Positions 1-11,243 of a stretch of 50,184 nucleotides of DNA are shown here, in pieces. The translations under genes were made by a program, and so were the position numbers. The stretch comes from Candidatus Hydrogenedentota bacterium (GTDB taxonomy: Bacteria; Hydrogenedentota; Hydrogenedentia; Hydrogenedentales; JAGMZX01), in assembly GCA_029556545.1 (NCBI GenBank), contig JAKQEQ010000057.1, forward strand, positions 1-50,184, written 5' to 3'. The notes under the pieces were generated by a model that was given only the letters and a program-made list of their open reading frames with translations, had not been told where the DNA came from and searched no databases. Each line of letters begins with the position of its first letter. Position 1 is the first letter of the stretch.

Positions 1-331
<331 letters not shown>

Positions 332-446
332 AGTACCTAGGGTCGCGCCGCCTCGGCGGCGATCGGCCCAGGTCGGCCCACAAGGCGCGCGCGCGGGCAT
401 ACACCGTATTCAGCGTTCAAGGAGCGCCACGGTTTCGGCCGGAGCC

Positions 447-523
<77 letters not shown>

Positions 524-539
524 CTCTACCGCCGGCTAC

Positions 540-615
540 GGGGATGTAGCTCAGTTGGGAGAGCGCGGGCTTTGCAAGCCTGAGGTCGTCGGTTCGATCC
601 CGATCATCTCCACCA
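540..615 (+). tRNA. tRNA-Ala (anticodon TGC)
   Basis: The acceptor stem GGGGATG (540-546) pairs with CATCTCC (605-611), including one G-U pair. The anticodon stem CGGGC/GCCTG encloses loop TTTGCAA, with anticodon TGC at 573-575. A CCA end is encoded at 613-615. It lies 16 bp after tRNA-Ile in the 16S-23S spacer, the common bacterial Ile-Ala arrangement. Confidence 0.97.
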
Positions 616-702
616 TGGAGACCGCGGGGCGGACGCGACGCCGGCCAGAAAGCGCCCCTGGACGAACGCGCAAGGGTTTGACCGCCGGGAAACCCCGAAG
701 GT

Positions 703-724
703 CGAGAGTTCTTTGACAGTTGAA
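703..724 (+). promoter_or_regulatory. boxA-like antitermination site before 23S rRNA
   Basis: The spacer contains GAGTTCTTTGACAGTTGAAT, about 95 bp before the 23S start. It resembles the boxA element of rRNA spacers (core like TTCTTTGA), where NusB/NusE assemble the antitermination complex. The assignment rests on position and similarity of the core only. Confidence 0.5.
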
Positions 725-817
725 TGCAGGTGCAACACGGGCACGTTTGAAGAGTGCACTTGGATTGCTCGTGCATCGCGCCGGTCCCCTCGGGGAACGG
801 CGACGGTGACGATTTTT

Positions 818-3851
<3,034 letters not shown>

Positions 3852-4030
3852 ACTGTAATGATGTCTCTGTGATACATCCGGGCTGTCCATACCCGCACTC
3901 GACAAGCGTGCCCCTGTTGCCCCTGCATTCCCTGTCCCAAAGTTGAATACGCTTTCAGCGGCCAGCGCGCGGTCGCCGGTTCACCCGAATCCGGCCGCGC
4001 GACGCGGGCCGCTGACCGCCATACGGTTTT

Positions 4031-4146
<116 letters not shown>

Positions 4147-4156
4147 GCTAATCTTC

Positions 4157-4196
4157 GCCCCGCGGTCTCTTTCGAGGCCGCGGGGCTTGCTTGTTT
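4157..4196 (+). terminator. rho-independent terminator of the rRNA operon
   Basis: GCCCCGCGG (4157-4165) pairs with CCGCGGGGC (4178-4186). The stem extends inward by four more pairs (TCTC/GAGG) around a TTTC loop. A T-rich tail, TTGCTTGTTT, follows. It sits 10 bp after 5S rRNA. Confidence 0.93.
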
Positions 4197-4300
4197 AGGG
4201 CTCCCTACGGCCCTTGTGGCTGCAGTGTCGTCGTGGTAGATTGACCTCAGGAACAGGAACGCGCAACACTCGGCGCGGCTTCACGCGACCGGACACGACC

Positions 4301-5365
4301 ATGCCGCGATATCGGGAAAGAGACACAATACACGGCCGGGGGGCATCGTGGGATCCCGAGAACCGTTTCACGGGAATGCGGTACGAGGCGGACCCCGATG
4401 CGGAACCGGGTGACGAGGAAGGGCCTCGGCCGGGGACCGAATACTTCGAGGAAGACGCCGCGGGCATCCTCAGTCGGAATGACAGCCCGGACGTGCCCTA
4501 CACCTACAGCCTGAACCCCTATCGCGGGTGCGAGCACGGCTGCATCTACTGCTATGCCCGCCCCATTCACGAGTACGCGGGCTACTCCGCCGGCCTGGAC
4601 TTCGAGACGAAGATCTTCGTGAAGCGCAACGCGCCGGCGCTGCTGCGGGTGGCGCTGTCCTCGCGGAAATGGACGCCCCAAGTCGTGTCGATGTGCGGAT
4701 CGACGGACGCCTACCAGCCCGTCGAGCGCGCGCTCGGCATCACGCGCGGCTGCCTTGAAGTCTTCGCGGAGTTCCTGAACCCCGTCGCCGTGGTGACGAA
4801 GAACCGGCTGGTCCTCCGCGATTTGGACATCCTGGCCGCGTTGGCCGCGCACGAAGCCGCGTCGGTCTGCATTTCGGTGACGACACTCGACCTTGGATTG
4901 AATCGCGTGCTCGAGCCGCGCACCTCCTCGCCGAAGCAGCGCCTCGACACCATCCGCGCGCTCGCCGAGGCAGGCGTGCCCGTCGGGGTGCTGGTCGCGC
5001 CGGTTATCCCCGCGCTGACGGACCACGAACTACCCGCGATTCTCCGCGCGGCGGCGGACGCGGGCGCGCGATCTGCGGGCTACAGCCTCCTGCGCCTTCC
5101 CCATGCGGTCGCCCCGCTCTTCGAGCGTTGGCTCGAACAACACTGCCCCGACCGAAAGGAGAAAGTGCTAAACCGGCTCCGTGCCGCCCGGGACGGCAAA
5201 CTCTGCGACTCGTCGTTCGAGACGCGCATGTTCGGCTCCGGCTTGTTCGCGGAACACCTGGCGCGGCTGTTCGAGGTCGCGGCCCGCGGAGTAGGATTGG
5301 ACGGCGACTCGCCGCCGTTGTCCACGACCCACTTTCGGCGCCCCGGCCAGATGGATCTCTTCTGA
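4301..5365 (+). CDS. PA0069-family radical SAM protein
   Basis: A 354-residue radical SAM enzyme of the PA0069/Rv2578c family (COG1533, often called SPL- or DNA-repair-photolyase-like). The actual substrate of this family is not established. The iron-sulfur motif is seen in GCEHGCIYCYARP near residue 74 (C-x3-C-x2-C), followed by the family's HEYAGYSAGLDFETKIF. I chose the ATG at 4301 because MPRYRERDTIHGRGA is the start of the conserved N-terminus; an upstream in-frame ATG at 4214 would add 29 unconserved residues. It is the first gene after the rRNA operon and is convergent with the gene at 5396. Confidence 0.9.
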   Translation: MPRYRERDTIHGRGASWDPENRFTGMRYEADPDAEPGDEEGPRPGTEYFEEDAAGILSRNDSPDVPYTYSLNPYRGCEHGCIYCYARPIHEYAGYSAGLDFETKIFVKRNAPALLRVALSSRKWTPQVVSMCGSTDAYQPVERALGITRGCLEVFAEFLNPVAVVTKNRLVLRDLDILAALAAHEAASVCISVTTLDLGLNRVLEPRTSSPKQRLDTIRALAEAGVPVGVLVAPVIPALTDHELPAILRAAADAGARSAGYSLLRLPHAVAPLFERWLEQHCPDRKEKVLNRLRAARDGKLCDSSFETRMFGSGLFAEHLARLFEVAARGVGLDGDSPPLSTTHFRRPGQMDLF

Positions 5366-5395
5366 ATCACGGGACCGCGCGCAACGCCCCGTGGA

Positions 5396-6187
5396 TCAGC
5401 TCAGCATGCCCGCAATCTTGAGCATGAAATCGCCAATCTTCCCGCCGTATTCGGGGCTCCCGTCGTTTTCGACGAGGCCCATGCCGATGGCGCTGACCGT
5501 ATCGACGGAATTGGACAGCACGGCGAGCGCGGCGTCGATGTCCCTGAAGATCATGTGCACGAACGGCTTCCGCCGCGTGTATTCGCCGCGGCCCGCCTTG
5601 GTCTGGCCGGCCTTGATCTTGAGGTAGCAGGCGATGTCGGTGTCCTTGACGGACCACTGGTAAATGCGCTCTGGCTGTTTTTCGGTCCACTTGATCATGT
5701 CGGGGTCGCCGCCCTTGTTGAGTTGGCTGAGGGCGGTCGAGACCATGTAAAGCGTCATCTTGACCTTGAGGCGGGCCATTTCGGGCGTCTTCGGCTTCGC
5801 GGTGGGCATGAGCAGCTTCATGCCCAGCAGCACGCCGAACACGTTGATGAGCAGACCCGGCTTGGTCACGAGACCCTTGAGCAGCGGCCCGAGAGACGGC
5901 AGCACGGGCTTGCCCGCGAACATACCAATCATCTTCGCCACGTTCGCGAAGCGAAATACGAGGTCCGGGTCTTCCGCCAGACCCTGCACGACCTCGAACG
6001 CGCCGTCGGTGAACTGGAGATACGCGCCGACGGGTCCGGCAGGATCTTCGGCGACGAATTGGACCTTCGCCGTGACGCCTTGGAACTTGCGGCCCAGCTT
6101 CGGATTATCCTCGATCATGACCTTGATAACGGGCAGCACGGCGCGGCAGATGATTCTCGCGGCGAGTAGTTCCTGTTCCGTGGCCAT
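5396..6187 (-). CDS. SCP2-like lipid-binding domain protein
   Basis: A 263-residue protein without signal peptide or membrane segment. Its layout suggests a sterol-carrier-protein-2-like fold: an alternating strand region containing AYLQFTDGAFEVVQG, a helical middle, then a C-terminal block (FRDIDAALAVLSNSVDTV) that resembles FRDMDVAHALLNNQLDSF in the protein at 10400-11161. The two are distant paralogs. It starts 3 bp after the stop of the transketolase C-subunit gene, so it is very likely translated from the same mRNA. Fold assignment is by pattern only. Ligand unknown; a hydrophobic ligand is an inference from the fold. Confidence 0.7.
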   Translation of the reverse strand: MATEQELLAARIICRAVLPVIKVMIEDNPKLGRKFQGVTAKVQFVAEDPAGPVGAYLQFTDGAFEVVQGLAEDPDLVFRFANVAKMIGMFAGKPVLPSLGPLLKGLVTKPGLLINVFGVLLGMKLLMPTAKPKTPEMARLKVKMTLYMVSTALSQLNKGGDPDMIKWTEKQPERIYQWSVKDTDIACYLKIKAGQTKAGRGEYTRRKPFVHMIFRDIDAALAVLSNSVDTVSAIGMGLVENDGSPEYGGKIGDFMLKIAGMLS

Positions 6188-6190
6188 CGG

Positions 6191-7204
6191 TTACACCTCG
6201 TCTTCCCAGTCTTCATCCGTCTCGAATTCGCGGCCCATGACATCCCGCACCTTCGCCACGATGCCGTCAGTGTCGATCCCGTAGAGATTCATGAGGTCTT
6301 CGGGATAGCCGTGGGAGATGAAACAGTCCGGGATGCCGACCCGCTGGAACGCGCAGCCTTTGCCGCTTTCGGCGATGACTTCCGCTACCGCCGCGCCGAG
6401 GCCGCCGATGTAGTTGTGGTCCTCGACGGTGATGATGCGGCGGGTTTCGGTGAGCGCCTTCATGATCGCGTCGCGGTCGATGGGCTTGATCGTGTGCATG
6501 TTGATCACGCGCACGGACAGCTTGTCGTCCGCTTCGAGAATCTTGGCCGCCTGCACCGCATGGAACACGGTGACGCCCGTCGCGATGACCGTGATGTCGC
6601 GCCCGGGCTTCATCTCGACGGCCCGCCCGATCTCGAAGTCGTACTCGGTCTTTTCGTAGACGCGCGGCTCGAAGCCGCGTCCGATGCGCACGTAGACCGG
6701 GCCGGGCGTGCGCATGCACGCGATGACGGCGTGGGCCGTCTCGATGGCGTCGGCGGGCACGACCAGTTTCATGTTCGGGAACGCACGCACGATGCTGAGG
6801 TCCTCGGTGGCGTGATGGGTGGCGCCGCCCGAGCCGAACGAGGTGCCGCCGTGTGTGGCGATGATCTTGACGTTGAGGTTCTGATAGCAGACGTCGGTGC
6901 GGACAAACTCGCACGCGCGCATCGACGCGAAGGCGGAGAAGGTCGAGACGAAGGGCGTCAGACCCGCCTTGGCCAGGCCTGCGGCCACAGCGAACATGTT
7001 CTGCTCCGCGATACCGAAGTTGAAGAACCGGTCGGGGAACTTGTCGCCGAACGTGCCAATCTTCGTTGATTTCGCGAGGTCGGCGGAAAGGCCGACGATC
7101 TCGGGGTGCTTGTCGCCGAGGTCGGCGAGGACGGCCCCGTAGATTTCGCGCTGCGTCATCTTGTCCGCGTCATAGACGGTCCAGGTCAATCCGCTTTCCG
7201 GCAT
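6191..7204 (-). CDS. transketolase, C-terminal subunit
   Basis: A 337-residue transketolase-like C-terminal half, covering the pyrimidine-binding and C-terminal domains. The region FFNFGIAEQNMFAVAAGLA near residue 81 carries the conserved glutamate that activates thiamine diphosphate. THGGTSFGSGGATHHATED follows, as in split transketolases and DXS relatives. It lies 3 bp downstream of the N-terminal subunit gene. Together they make a two-gene transketolase, a layout common in many bacteria and archaea, that transfers two-carbon ketol units between sugar phosphates. An alternative start at M16 (MTQREIYGAVL) is possible because the family core begins there. Confidence 0.92.
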   Translation of the reverse strand: MPESGLTWTVYDADKMTQREIYGAVLADLGDKHPEIVGLSADLAKSTKIGTFGDKFPDRFFNFGIAEQNMFAVAAGLAKAGLTPFVSTFSAFASMRACEFVRTDVCYQNLNVKIIATHGGTSFGSGGATHHATEDLSIVRAFPNMKLVVPADAIETAHAVIACMRTPGPVYVRIGRGFEPRVYEKTEYDFEIGRAVEMKPGRDITVIATGVTVFHAVQAAKILEADDKLSVRVINMHTIKPIDRDAIMKALTETRRIITVEDHNYIGGLGAAVAEVIAESGKGCAFQRVGIPDCFISHGYPEDLMNLYGIDTDGIVAKVRDVMGREFETDEDWEDEV

Positions 7205-7207
7205 GGC

Positions 7208-8038
7208 TTACATCTCCGCAATCGAGGCTTTGGCCTTCTGCACCAGTTCCGAATTCAGGCCGCCATAGTGCCAGGCGGGGTCGTCCTCCATGAACTTGAC
7301 GCCCTTGCCCTTCACCGTGTTGCATACGATCATCGTCGGAGACCCGGTATGCGCCTGGGCCGCCTCGATGGCGTCCGCGAGCGCGTCGAGATCGTGCCCG
7401 TCCACGACGCGCGTGTTCCAGCCGAAAGCCTTCCACTTGTCCGCGACGGGTTCGAGGCTCATGACCTCCTCGGTCGGTCCGTCGATCATCATGCGGTTGC
7501 GATCAAGGAAGCCGATTAAGTGCGACAACTTGTAGTGGGCGGCGGCCATGGCCGCCTCCCAGATCGAGCCCTCGTTCGATTCACCGTCGCCGATGACGCA
7601 GTACACGCGCCAGTCCTTCTTCAGGACACGCGCGCCGAGCGCCAGCCCGACCGCCTCGCCGAGCCCGTGGCCCATCGAGCCGGTGGACACCTCGACGCCG
7701 GGCACTTTCTTGCTGTCGAGATGCATGCCGAGCATCGAGTCCGTGTGGTTGTATTCTTCGAGGTGCTTGAAGTCGAAGAAGCCGCGTTTGCACAGCACCA
7801 CCCCGTGGCCGACGCCGCCGTGCCCCTTGCTGAGCACGAAGCGGTCGCGATCCTCCCACTTTGGGTTCTTCGGGTCGATACGCAGGTACTTCCAATACAG
7901 GATCGTGACAATCTCCGTCATGCTGAGCGAGCCGCCGATGTGCGCGCCGCCCGACCAGCCCGTCACGTCCACGATGGTCTCGCGGATTTCCCGCCCGATG
8001 CGTTTGAGGTCCGTGCGTTCTTGCGATGTCAATGCCAT
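7208..8038 (-). CDS. transketolase, N-terminal subunit
   Basis: A 276-residue thiamine-diphosphate-binding half of transketolase. Visible motifs: SGGAHIGGSLSMTEI (N-terminal phosphate region), LSKGHGGVGHG, and the diphosphate/Mg2+ motif GDGESNEGSIWEAAMAAAHY. It partners with the C-subunit encoded 3 bp downstream. A good ribosome-binding site AAGGAG lies 6 nt before the ATG. Just beyond that RBS a heptamer repeat array begins (8067). The natural upstream region of the gene is therefore replaced or interrupted by the array, and any read-through from the aminotransferase gene must cross a 730-bp repeat cassette. Confidence 0.93.
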   Translation of the reverse strand: MALTSQERTDLKRIGREIRETIVDVTGWSGGAHIGGSLSMTEIVTILYWKYLRIDPKNPKWEDRDRFVLSKGHGGVGHGVVLCKRGFFDFKHLEEYNHTDSMLGMHLDSKKVPGVEVSTGSMGHGLGEAVGLALGARVLKKDWRVYCVIGDGESNEGSIWEAAMAAAHYKLSHLIGFLDRNRMMIDGPTEEVMSLEPVADKWKAFGWNTRVVDGHDLDALADAIEAAQAHTGSPTMIVCNTVKGKGVKFMEDDPAWHYGGLNSELVQKAKASIAEM

Positions 8039-8066
8039 GAGCTACTCCTTGAGGGGCTGGGAATTA

Positions 8067-8164
8067 GGGACTGGGGACTAGGGACTAGGGACCAGGGACC
8101 AGGGACCAGGGACCAGGGACCAGGGACCAGGGACCAGGGACCAGGGACCAGGGACCAGGGACCA
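8067..8164 (+). repeat. heptamer tandem array GGGACNA (left arm)
   Basis: Fourteen perfect-length 7-bp units: GGGACTG, 2 x GGGACTA, then 11 x GGGACCA. It is G-rich on the plus strand. It lies between the transketolase N gene and the four-helix-bundle gene, and is the inverted counterpart of the array at 8728-8795. Confidence 0.97.
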
Positions 8165-8243
8165 GGGGGGATGCGGCGACGAGAAGAATGTCCTTGTATC
8201 CGTGCCACGCGCTCCAGTGGCCGCCGTCGTTGCCCACAGTCGC

Positions 8244-8660
8244 CTATTCCTGATTCAGACCATAGAACCCGCTGTCGTTTTCCTCCCGAACCATACCCTC
8301 CTTGTTACGAAGACTGCGTTGTAGTGCTTGGAGCATCTTCCCAACTTCTTCGCATAACTTCAAGTTCGCCTGCGCTTCTGATTCGTCCAGATAGTCCAGG
8401 CGTTCACAGATTCGTATCTGCGTATCGAGTTCCGCCACGGAACCGTGCGCGAAAGACAGATGGTGGATATACCCTCTGGTCGATTCACGCCCGTTGCCTT
8501 CCGCGATGTTGGATGCTATAGAGACCGCCGCCCGTCGCATCTGCCCGGCGAGTCCGTATACCTCGCGTCGCGGCAGTCTCGCCGTAACCTTGTAAACCTG
8601 CACGACGAGGTCCATGGCCGATTGCCAAACCTTCAGGTCGCGATAGCACCTGATATCCAT
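8244..8660 (-). CDS. four-helix-bundle protein (S23 / 23S rRNA IVP family)
   Basis: A 138-residue member of the S23/TIGR02436 four-helix-bundle family, recognised by RDLKVWQSAMDL at the start and by GQMRRAAVSIASNIAEG and AELDTQIRICERLDYL later. Relatives occur in intervening sequences of 23S rRNA genes, as free-standing intergenic genes, and structurally as Avd of diversity-generating retroelements; the cellular role of the free-standing form is not known. A strong RBS (GGAGGGAGGA) precedes the ATG. The gene is bracketed by two G-rich heptamer arrays in inverted orientation, suggesting a discrete cassette. No reverse transcriptase is nearby. Confidence 0.93.
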   Translation of the reverse strand: MDIRCYRDLKVWQSAMDLVVQVYKVTARLPRREVYGLAGQMRRAAVSIASNIAEGNGRESTRGYIHHLSFAHGSVAELDTQIRICERLDYLDESEAQANLKLCEEVGKMLQALQRSLRNKEGMVREENDSGFYGLNQE

Positions 8661-8727
8661 ACGGTTCCTCCCTCCGGCTCAAGCTACTTGTAAACCCTGC
8701 CAGATTGCGCTTACTGTCTCCCTTTTC

Positions 8728-8795
8728 TCCCTAATCCCTAATCCCTAATCCCTAATCCCTAGTCCCTAGTCCCTAGTCCCTACTCCCTACTCCCT
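8728..8795 (-). repeat. heptamer tandem array GGGANTA (right arm)
   Basis: Nine full 7-bp units plus a partial one. Read on the minus strand they are GGGAGTA (x2), GGGACTA (x3) and GGGATTA (x4). It belongs to the same family as the array at 8067-8164 but is inverted relative to it. The stop codon of the aminotransferase gene (TAG, 8773-8775) lies inside this array. Confidence 0.96.
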
Positions 8796-10011
8796 CAAAC
8801 GCCGCATCCGCGATATCCCACGTGCGCTGGAAGTCCTCGTCCGTGTGCGCCGTCGAGAGGAACCAATTGTGGTGCGAGGTGAAGAACGCGCCGCGGCGCG
8901 TGCATTCGGCGCACCAGTCCTGATGAAGCATGAGAGAAGGGTCCTCGGTAATGCGGTAGTAGGCCATTCCGGGGTCGCCGGTCACTTTGAGGGTGTAGCC
9001 GTGGCTCTTTGCGATTCGGACGAGGCCATCGTTGAGTTTGCGGCCCTTTTCCCGAAGAAGGTTGGGCGCGTCGAGGCGTCGAAGTTCCTGCAGCGTGGCG
9101 AGCGCTGCGGCCATCGGCCCGGCGGAGAACCAGTAGCTGCCGGTGTGGAATACCTTCGCTGCCGCGCTCTTCAGCGCCTCGACGCCGACCAGCGCGGAGA
9201 TGGGGTAGCCGTTGGCAATGGCTTTGCAGAAGCAGATGAGGTCCGGCTTGAACCCGAAATGCTCGCACGAGCCGCCCATGTGCAAACGGAACCCGCAGCG
9301 CACGTCATCGATGATGAACACAATGCCATGTTTGCGCAACAACTTCTCGACGCTGGACCAGTAGCCGTCCGCGGGCAATTCGCTGTCCGCGAAGACAGGG
9401 TGGTGGTACGGCGTCGCGATAAACCCCGCGACGTCGTTCGCGTGGCGGTTGATGGCTTGTTCGAGCGTGCCGAGGTCGTTCCACGGGATGCGAATGACGT
9501 GCTGGTGGTCCGCCTCGATGAGGCCATGGTGGCCCGGTGCCTGCATCCACGGGGACGTGCCGTGATAGCCGCCCTGGATGCCGATAATCTTGCTGCGGCC
9601 CGTGGCCGCCCGCGCGATCATGACCGCGTAATTCGTCACGTCCGCGCCGTTCTTCGCGAAGAAGGCCCAATCGGCGATGGGCACGAGGTCCACCAGGTAC
9701 TCCGCCAGTTCCACCATGCGCGTCGACGCGATGCTGTTCGAGTCCGCCTCGCGCATCTGCGCTTGGTATGCCTCGTCGACGACCGGGTTGCCGTGCCCGA
9801 GGATCATGGGGCCGTAGGCGCACATGTAGTCGATGAACTCGTTACCGTCCACGTCCCAGAACCGCGCGCCCTTCGCGCGAGCCCCGAAAAAGGGATACGC
9901 ACTCACCGGCGGACACGGCGCGGGGCTGAAATGGCCGTAAATCCCGCACGGGATAACCTGGACCGCCCGCTGGAACCAGGCGGCGGATTGGGGATACTCG
10001 AAGGTCTTCAT
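8773..10011 (-). CDS. class III aminotransferase, glutamate-1-semialdehyde aminomutase-like
   Basis: A 412-residue PLP-dependent class III aminotransferase. Motifs seen: FWDVDGNEFIDYMCAYGPMILGH, typical of the GSA-aminomutase branch, near residue 51; AFFAKNGADVTNYAVMIAR at ~117; FIIDDVRCGFR with the PLP-ring Asp at ~236; and CFCKAIANGYP with the Schiff-base Lys at ~263. I start at ATG 10011 (MKTFEYPQSA), since the 18 residues upstream are not family-like. The usual family member is a similar length, but the last residues GVGSRD and the stop are encoded by heptamer repeat units, so the C-terminus has been rewritten. The substrate is unlikely to be heme GSA on context alone; a sugar or ketol product of the adjacent transketolase is an inference. 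Confidence 0.87.
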   Translation of the reverse strand: MKTFEYPQSAAWFQRAVQVIPCGIYGHFSPAPCPPVSAYPFFGARAKGARFWDVDGNEFIDYMCAYGPMILGHGNPVVDEAYQAQMREADSNSIASTRMVELAEYLVDLVPIADWAFFAKNGADVTNYAVMIARAATGRSKIIGIQGGYHGTSPWMQAPGHHGLIEADHQHVIRIPWNDLGTLEQAINRHANDVAGFIATPYHHPVFADSELPADGYWSSVEKLLRKHGIVFIIDDVRCGFRLHMGGSCEHFGFKPDLICFCKAIANGYPISALVGVEALKSAAAKVFHTGSYWFSAGPMAAALATLQELRRLDAPNLLREKGRKLNDGLVRIAKSHGYTLKVTGDPGMAYYRITEDPSLMLHQDWCAECTRRGAFFTSHHNWFLSTAHTDEDFQRTWDIADAAFEGVGSRD

Positions 10012-10103
10012 TTCACCGGACTCCGTAAGACGAAGTGAATCAAGGCTCGGACACATGACGCGCAATCACGACATCTATAACAGACTCAGCAATTCCTCCA
10101 CAC

Positions 10104-10304
10104 CTACACAAAACGGACTCCAGACCGATCCTCCCGAACGACACGTCCCTCGTCCTCCAGCACCTTGAGATACAGGGCCATTGCCTCGCGAATGTTTTCG
10201 AGCGCTTCGTCTCTAGTGGCCCCTTGCGAGATGCAACCGGGCAGGCTCGGGCATTCGGCAACCCAGTAGCCGTCCTCTCCTGGATACAAAATGACCTTGC
10301 GCAT
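10104..10304 (-). CDS. orphan HicB-like (UPF0150) protein
   Basis: A 66-residue HicB-fold protein: MRKVILYPGEDGYWVAEC, then PSLPGCISQGATRDEALENI, the standard partial-RNase-H HicB core. HicB proteins are usually antitoxins of HicA mRNA interferases. No HicA-type double-stranded-RNA-binding ORF is visible on either side. I use the ATG at 10304; an upstream in-frame start at 10343 would add 13 non-family residues. Compare the second orphan at 29727-29969. Confidence 0.85.
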   Translation of the reverse strand: MRKVILYPGEDGYWVAECPSLPGCISQGATRDEALENIREAMALYLKVLEDEGRVVREDRSGVRFV

Positions 10305-10399
10305 GATGAACCCCGTTATTTGCCGATGCCAAGCAACGTTCATGTTCGGTCTAATGCGTTGAATAGGCGTTCGGAACTCCGTCGAATAACAACTTCATC

Positions 10400-11161
10400 C
10401 TACGTCAGATACCCTGCCACACGGTCGAGGATAAGGCCCACATTATCTATGATCGGGAGCATGCCGCGCAGCATGACCTTGCCCTCGCCCACGGCGCGGA
10501 ACGAATCGAGTTGGTTGTTGAGCAACGCGTGGGCCACGTCCATGTCGCGGAACGTCATCATCGCGGTGGGCGCGGCGGCCTTGCCCTTCGCGACCGTCCA
10601 TGCCCCGGGCCCGATGGTCACCGACACGTCCGGTCCGTCCGGCAGCACGGAAATCTGCAACACGCCCGCGGGCGTATGCGTCGCGACCTTCTTGCATGCG
10701 GGGTCCAGCAGCGCGAGTTCCCGCACGGCGTGCACGGCGGTATAGAGCGTAAGCGTCGTGTTCACGCGCTTGAAATCCGGGTCTTGCGCCAGACCGTTCT
10801 TCGGCTTGAGGTAGTGTTCGAGGCGCTGCGTGGCCTTCGGGAAGTCGCGGGCGAGGAAGCCGAGTCTGCTGAAGCCCTTAAGCGGAATCGGGCTGCCCTT
10901 GCCGTCGAACATCCGGTTCAAGTGCGCGGGCGAAAGAAAGAACAGCTTCACGGTCGGGCGCGGATGCGCGCCGGTCCCGTGGCGGCACGCGCCGTGGTTG
11001 AATTCGAGCCACGCCGCCGGGCCGCCGCGCACGGAGAACTGGATGGTGATGTTCCAGTCTCTTGTGAGTGTCGCCGTTTCCGGATCGAGGGCGGCGAGGT
11101 CCTCCATGTTGCGCAACACCGCGAAGAGGTTCAGACGCGCCTTGACCAGTTCCATCGCCAT
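10400..11161 (-). CDS. SCP2-like lipid-binding domain protein
   Basis: A 253-residue soluble protein with an SCP2-like pattern, distantly paralogous to the 5396-6187 product. Both carry an F-R-D-x-D block followed by a helix with L(L/S)N(N/S) and end in a helical segment (ILDRVAGYLT versus MLKIAGMLS). It is the first gene of the minus-strand cluster that runs to 5396. The open frame continues to 11464, but those upstream residues are an arginine-rich shadow of the sulfatase gene, so I start at MAMELVKARL. The ligand is unknown. Confidence 0.7.
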   Translation of the reverse strand: MAMELVKARLNLFAVLRNMEDLAALDPETATLTRDWNITIQFSVRGGPAAWLEFNHGACRHGTGAHPRPTVKLFFLSPAHLNRMFDGKGSPIPLKGFSRLGFLARDFPKATQRLEHYLKPKNGLAQDPDFKRVNTTLTLYTAVHAVRELALLDPACKKVATHTPAGVLQISVLPDGPDVSVTIGPGAWTVAKGKAAAPTAMMTFRDMDVAHALLNNQLDSFRAVGEGKVMLRGMLPIIDNVGLILDRVAGYLT

Positions 11162-11243
11162 AGGCCTTGCCTCTCGTGCGCCCTCAGGCGCATGTTGCCC
11201 CCCGCTTGTTGATGTCGCCGACGCTACACGGCCTTGCTTCCGG

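Noticed and set aside
7520-8521. 333-codon plus-strand frame reading through the heptamer array as RDQGPGT repeats
   Set aside because: The repeat peptide is a by-product of the 7-bp array, and the rest is antisense to transketolase.
8244-8660. Avd of a diversity-generating retroelement
   Set aside because: The fold family is related, but there is no reverse transcriptase, template repeat or variable repeat nearby.
8067-8795. CRISPR array
   Set aside because: The units are 7 bp with no spacers and no cas genes nearby; these are simple tandem repeats.
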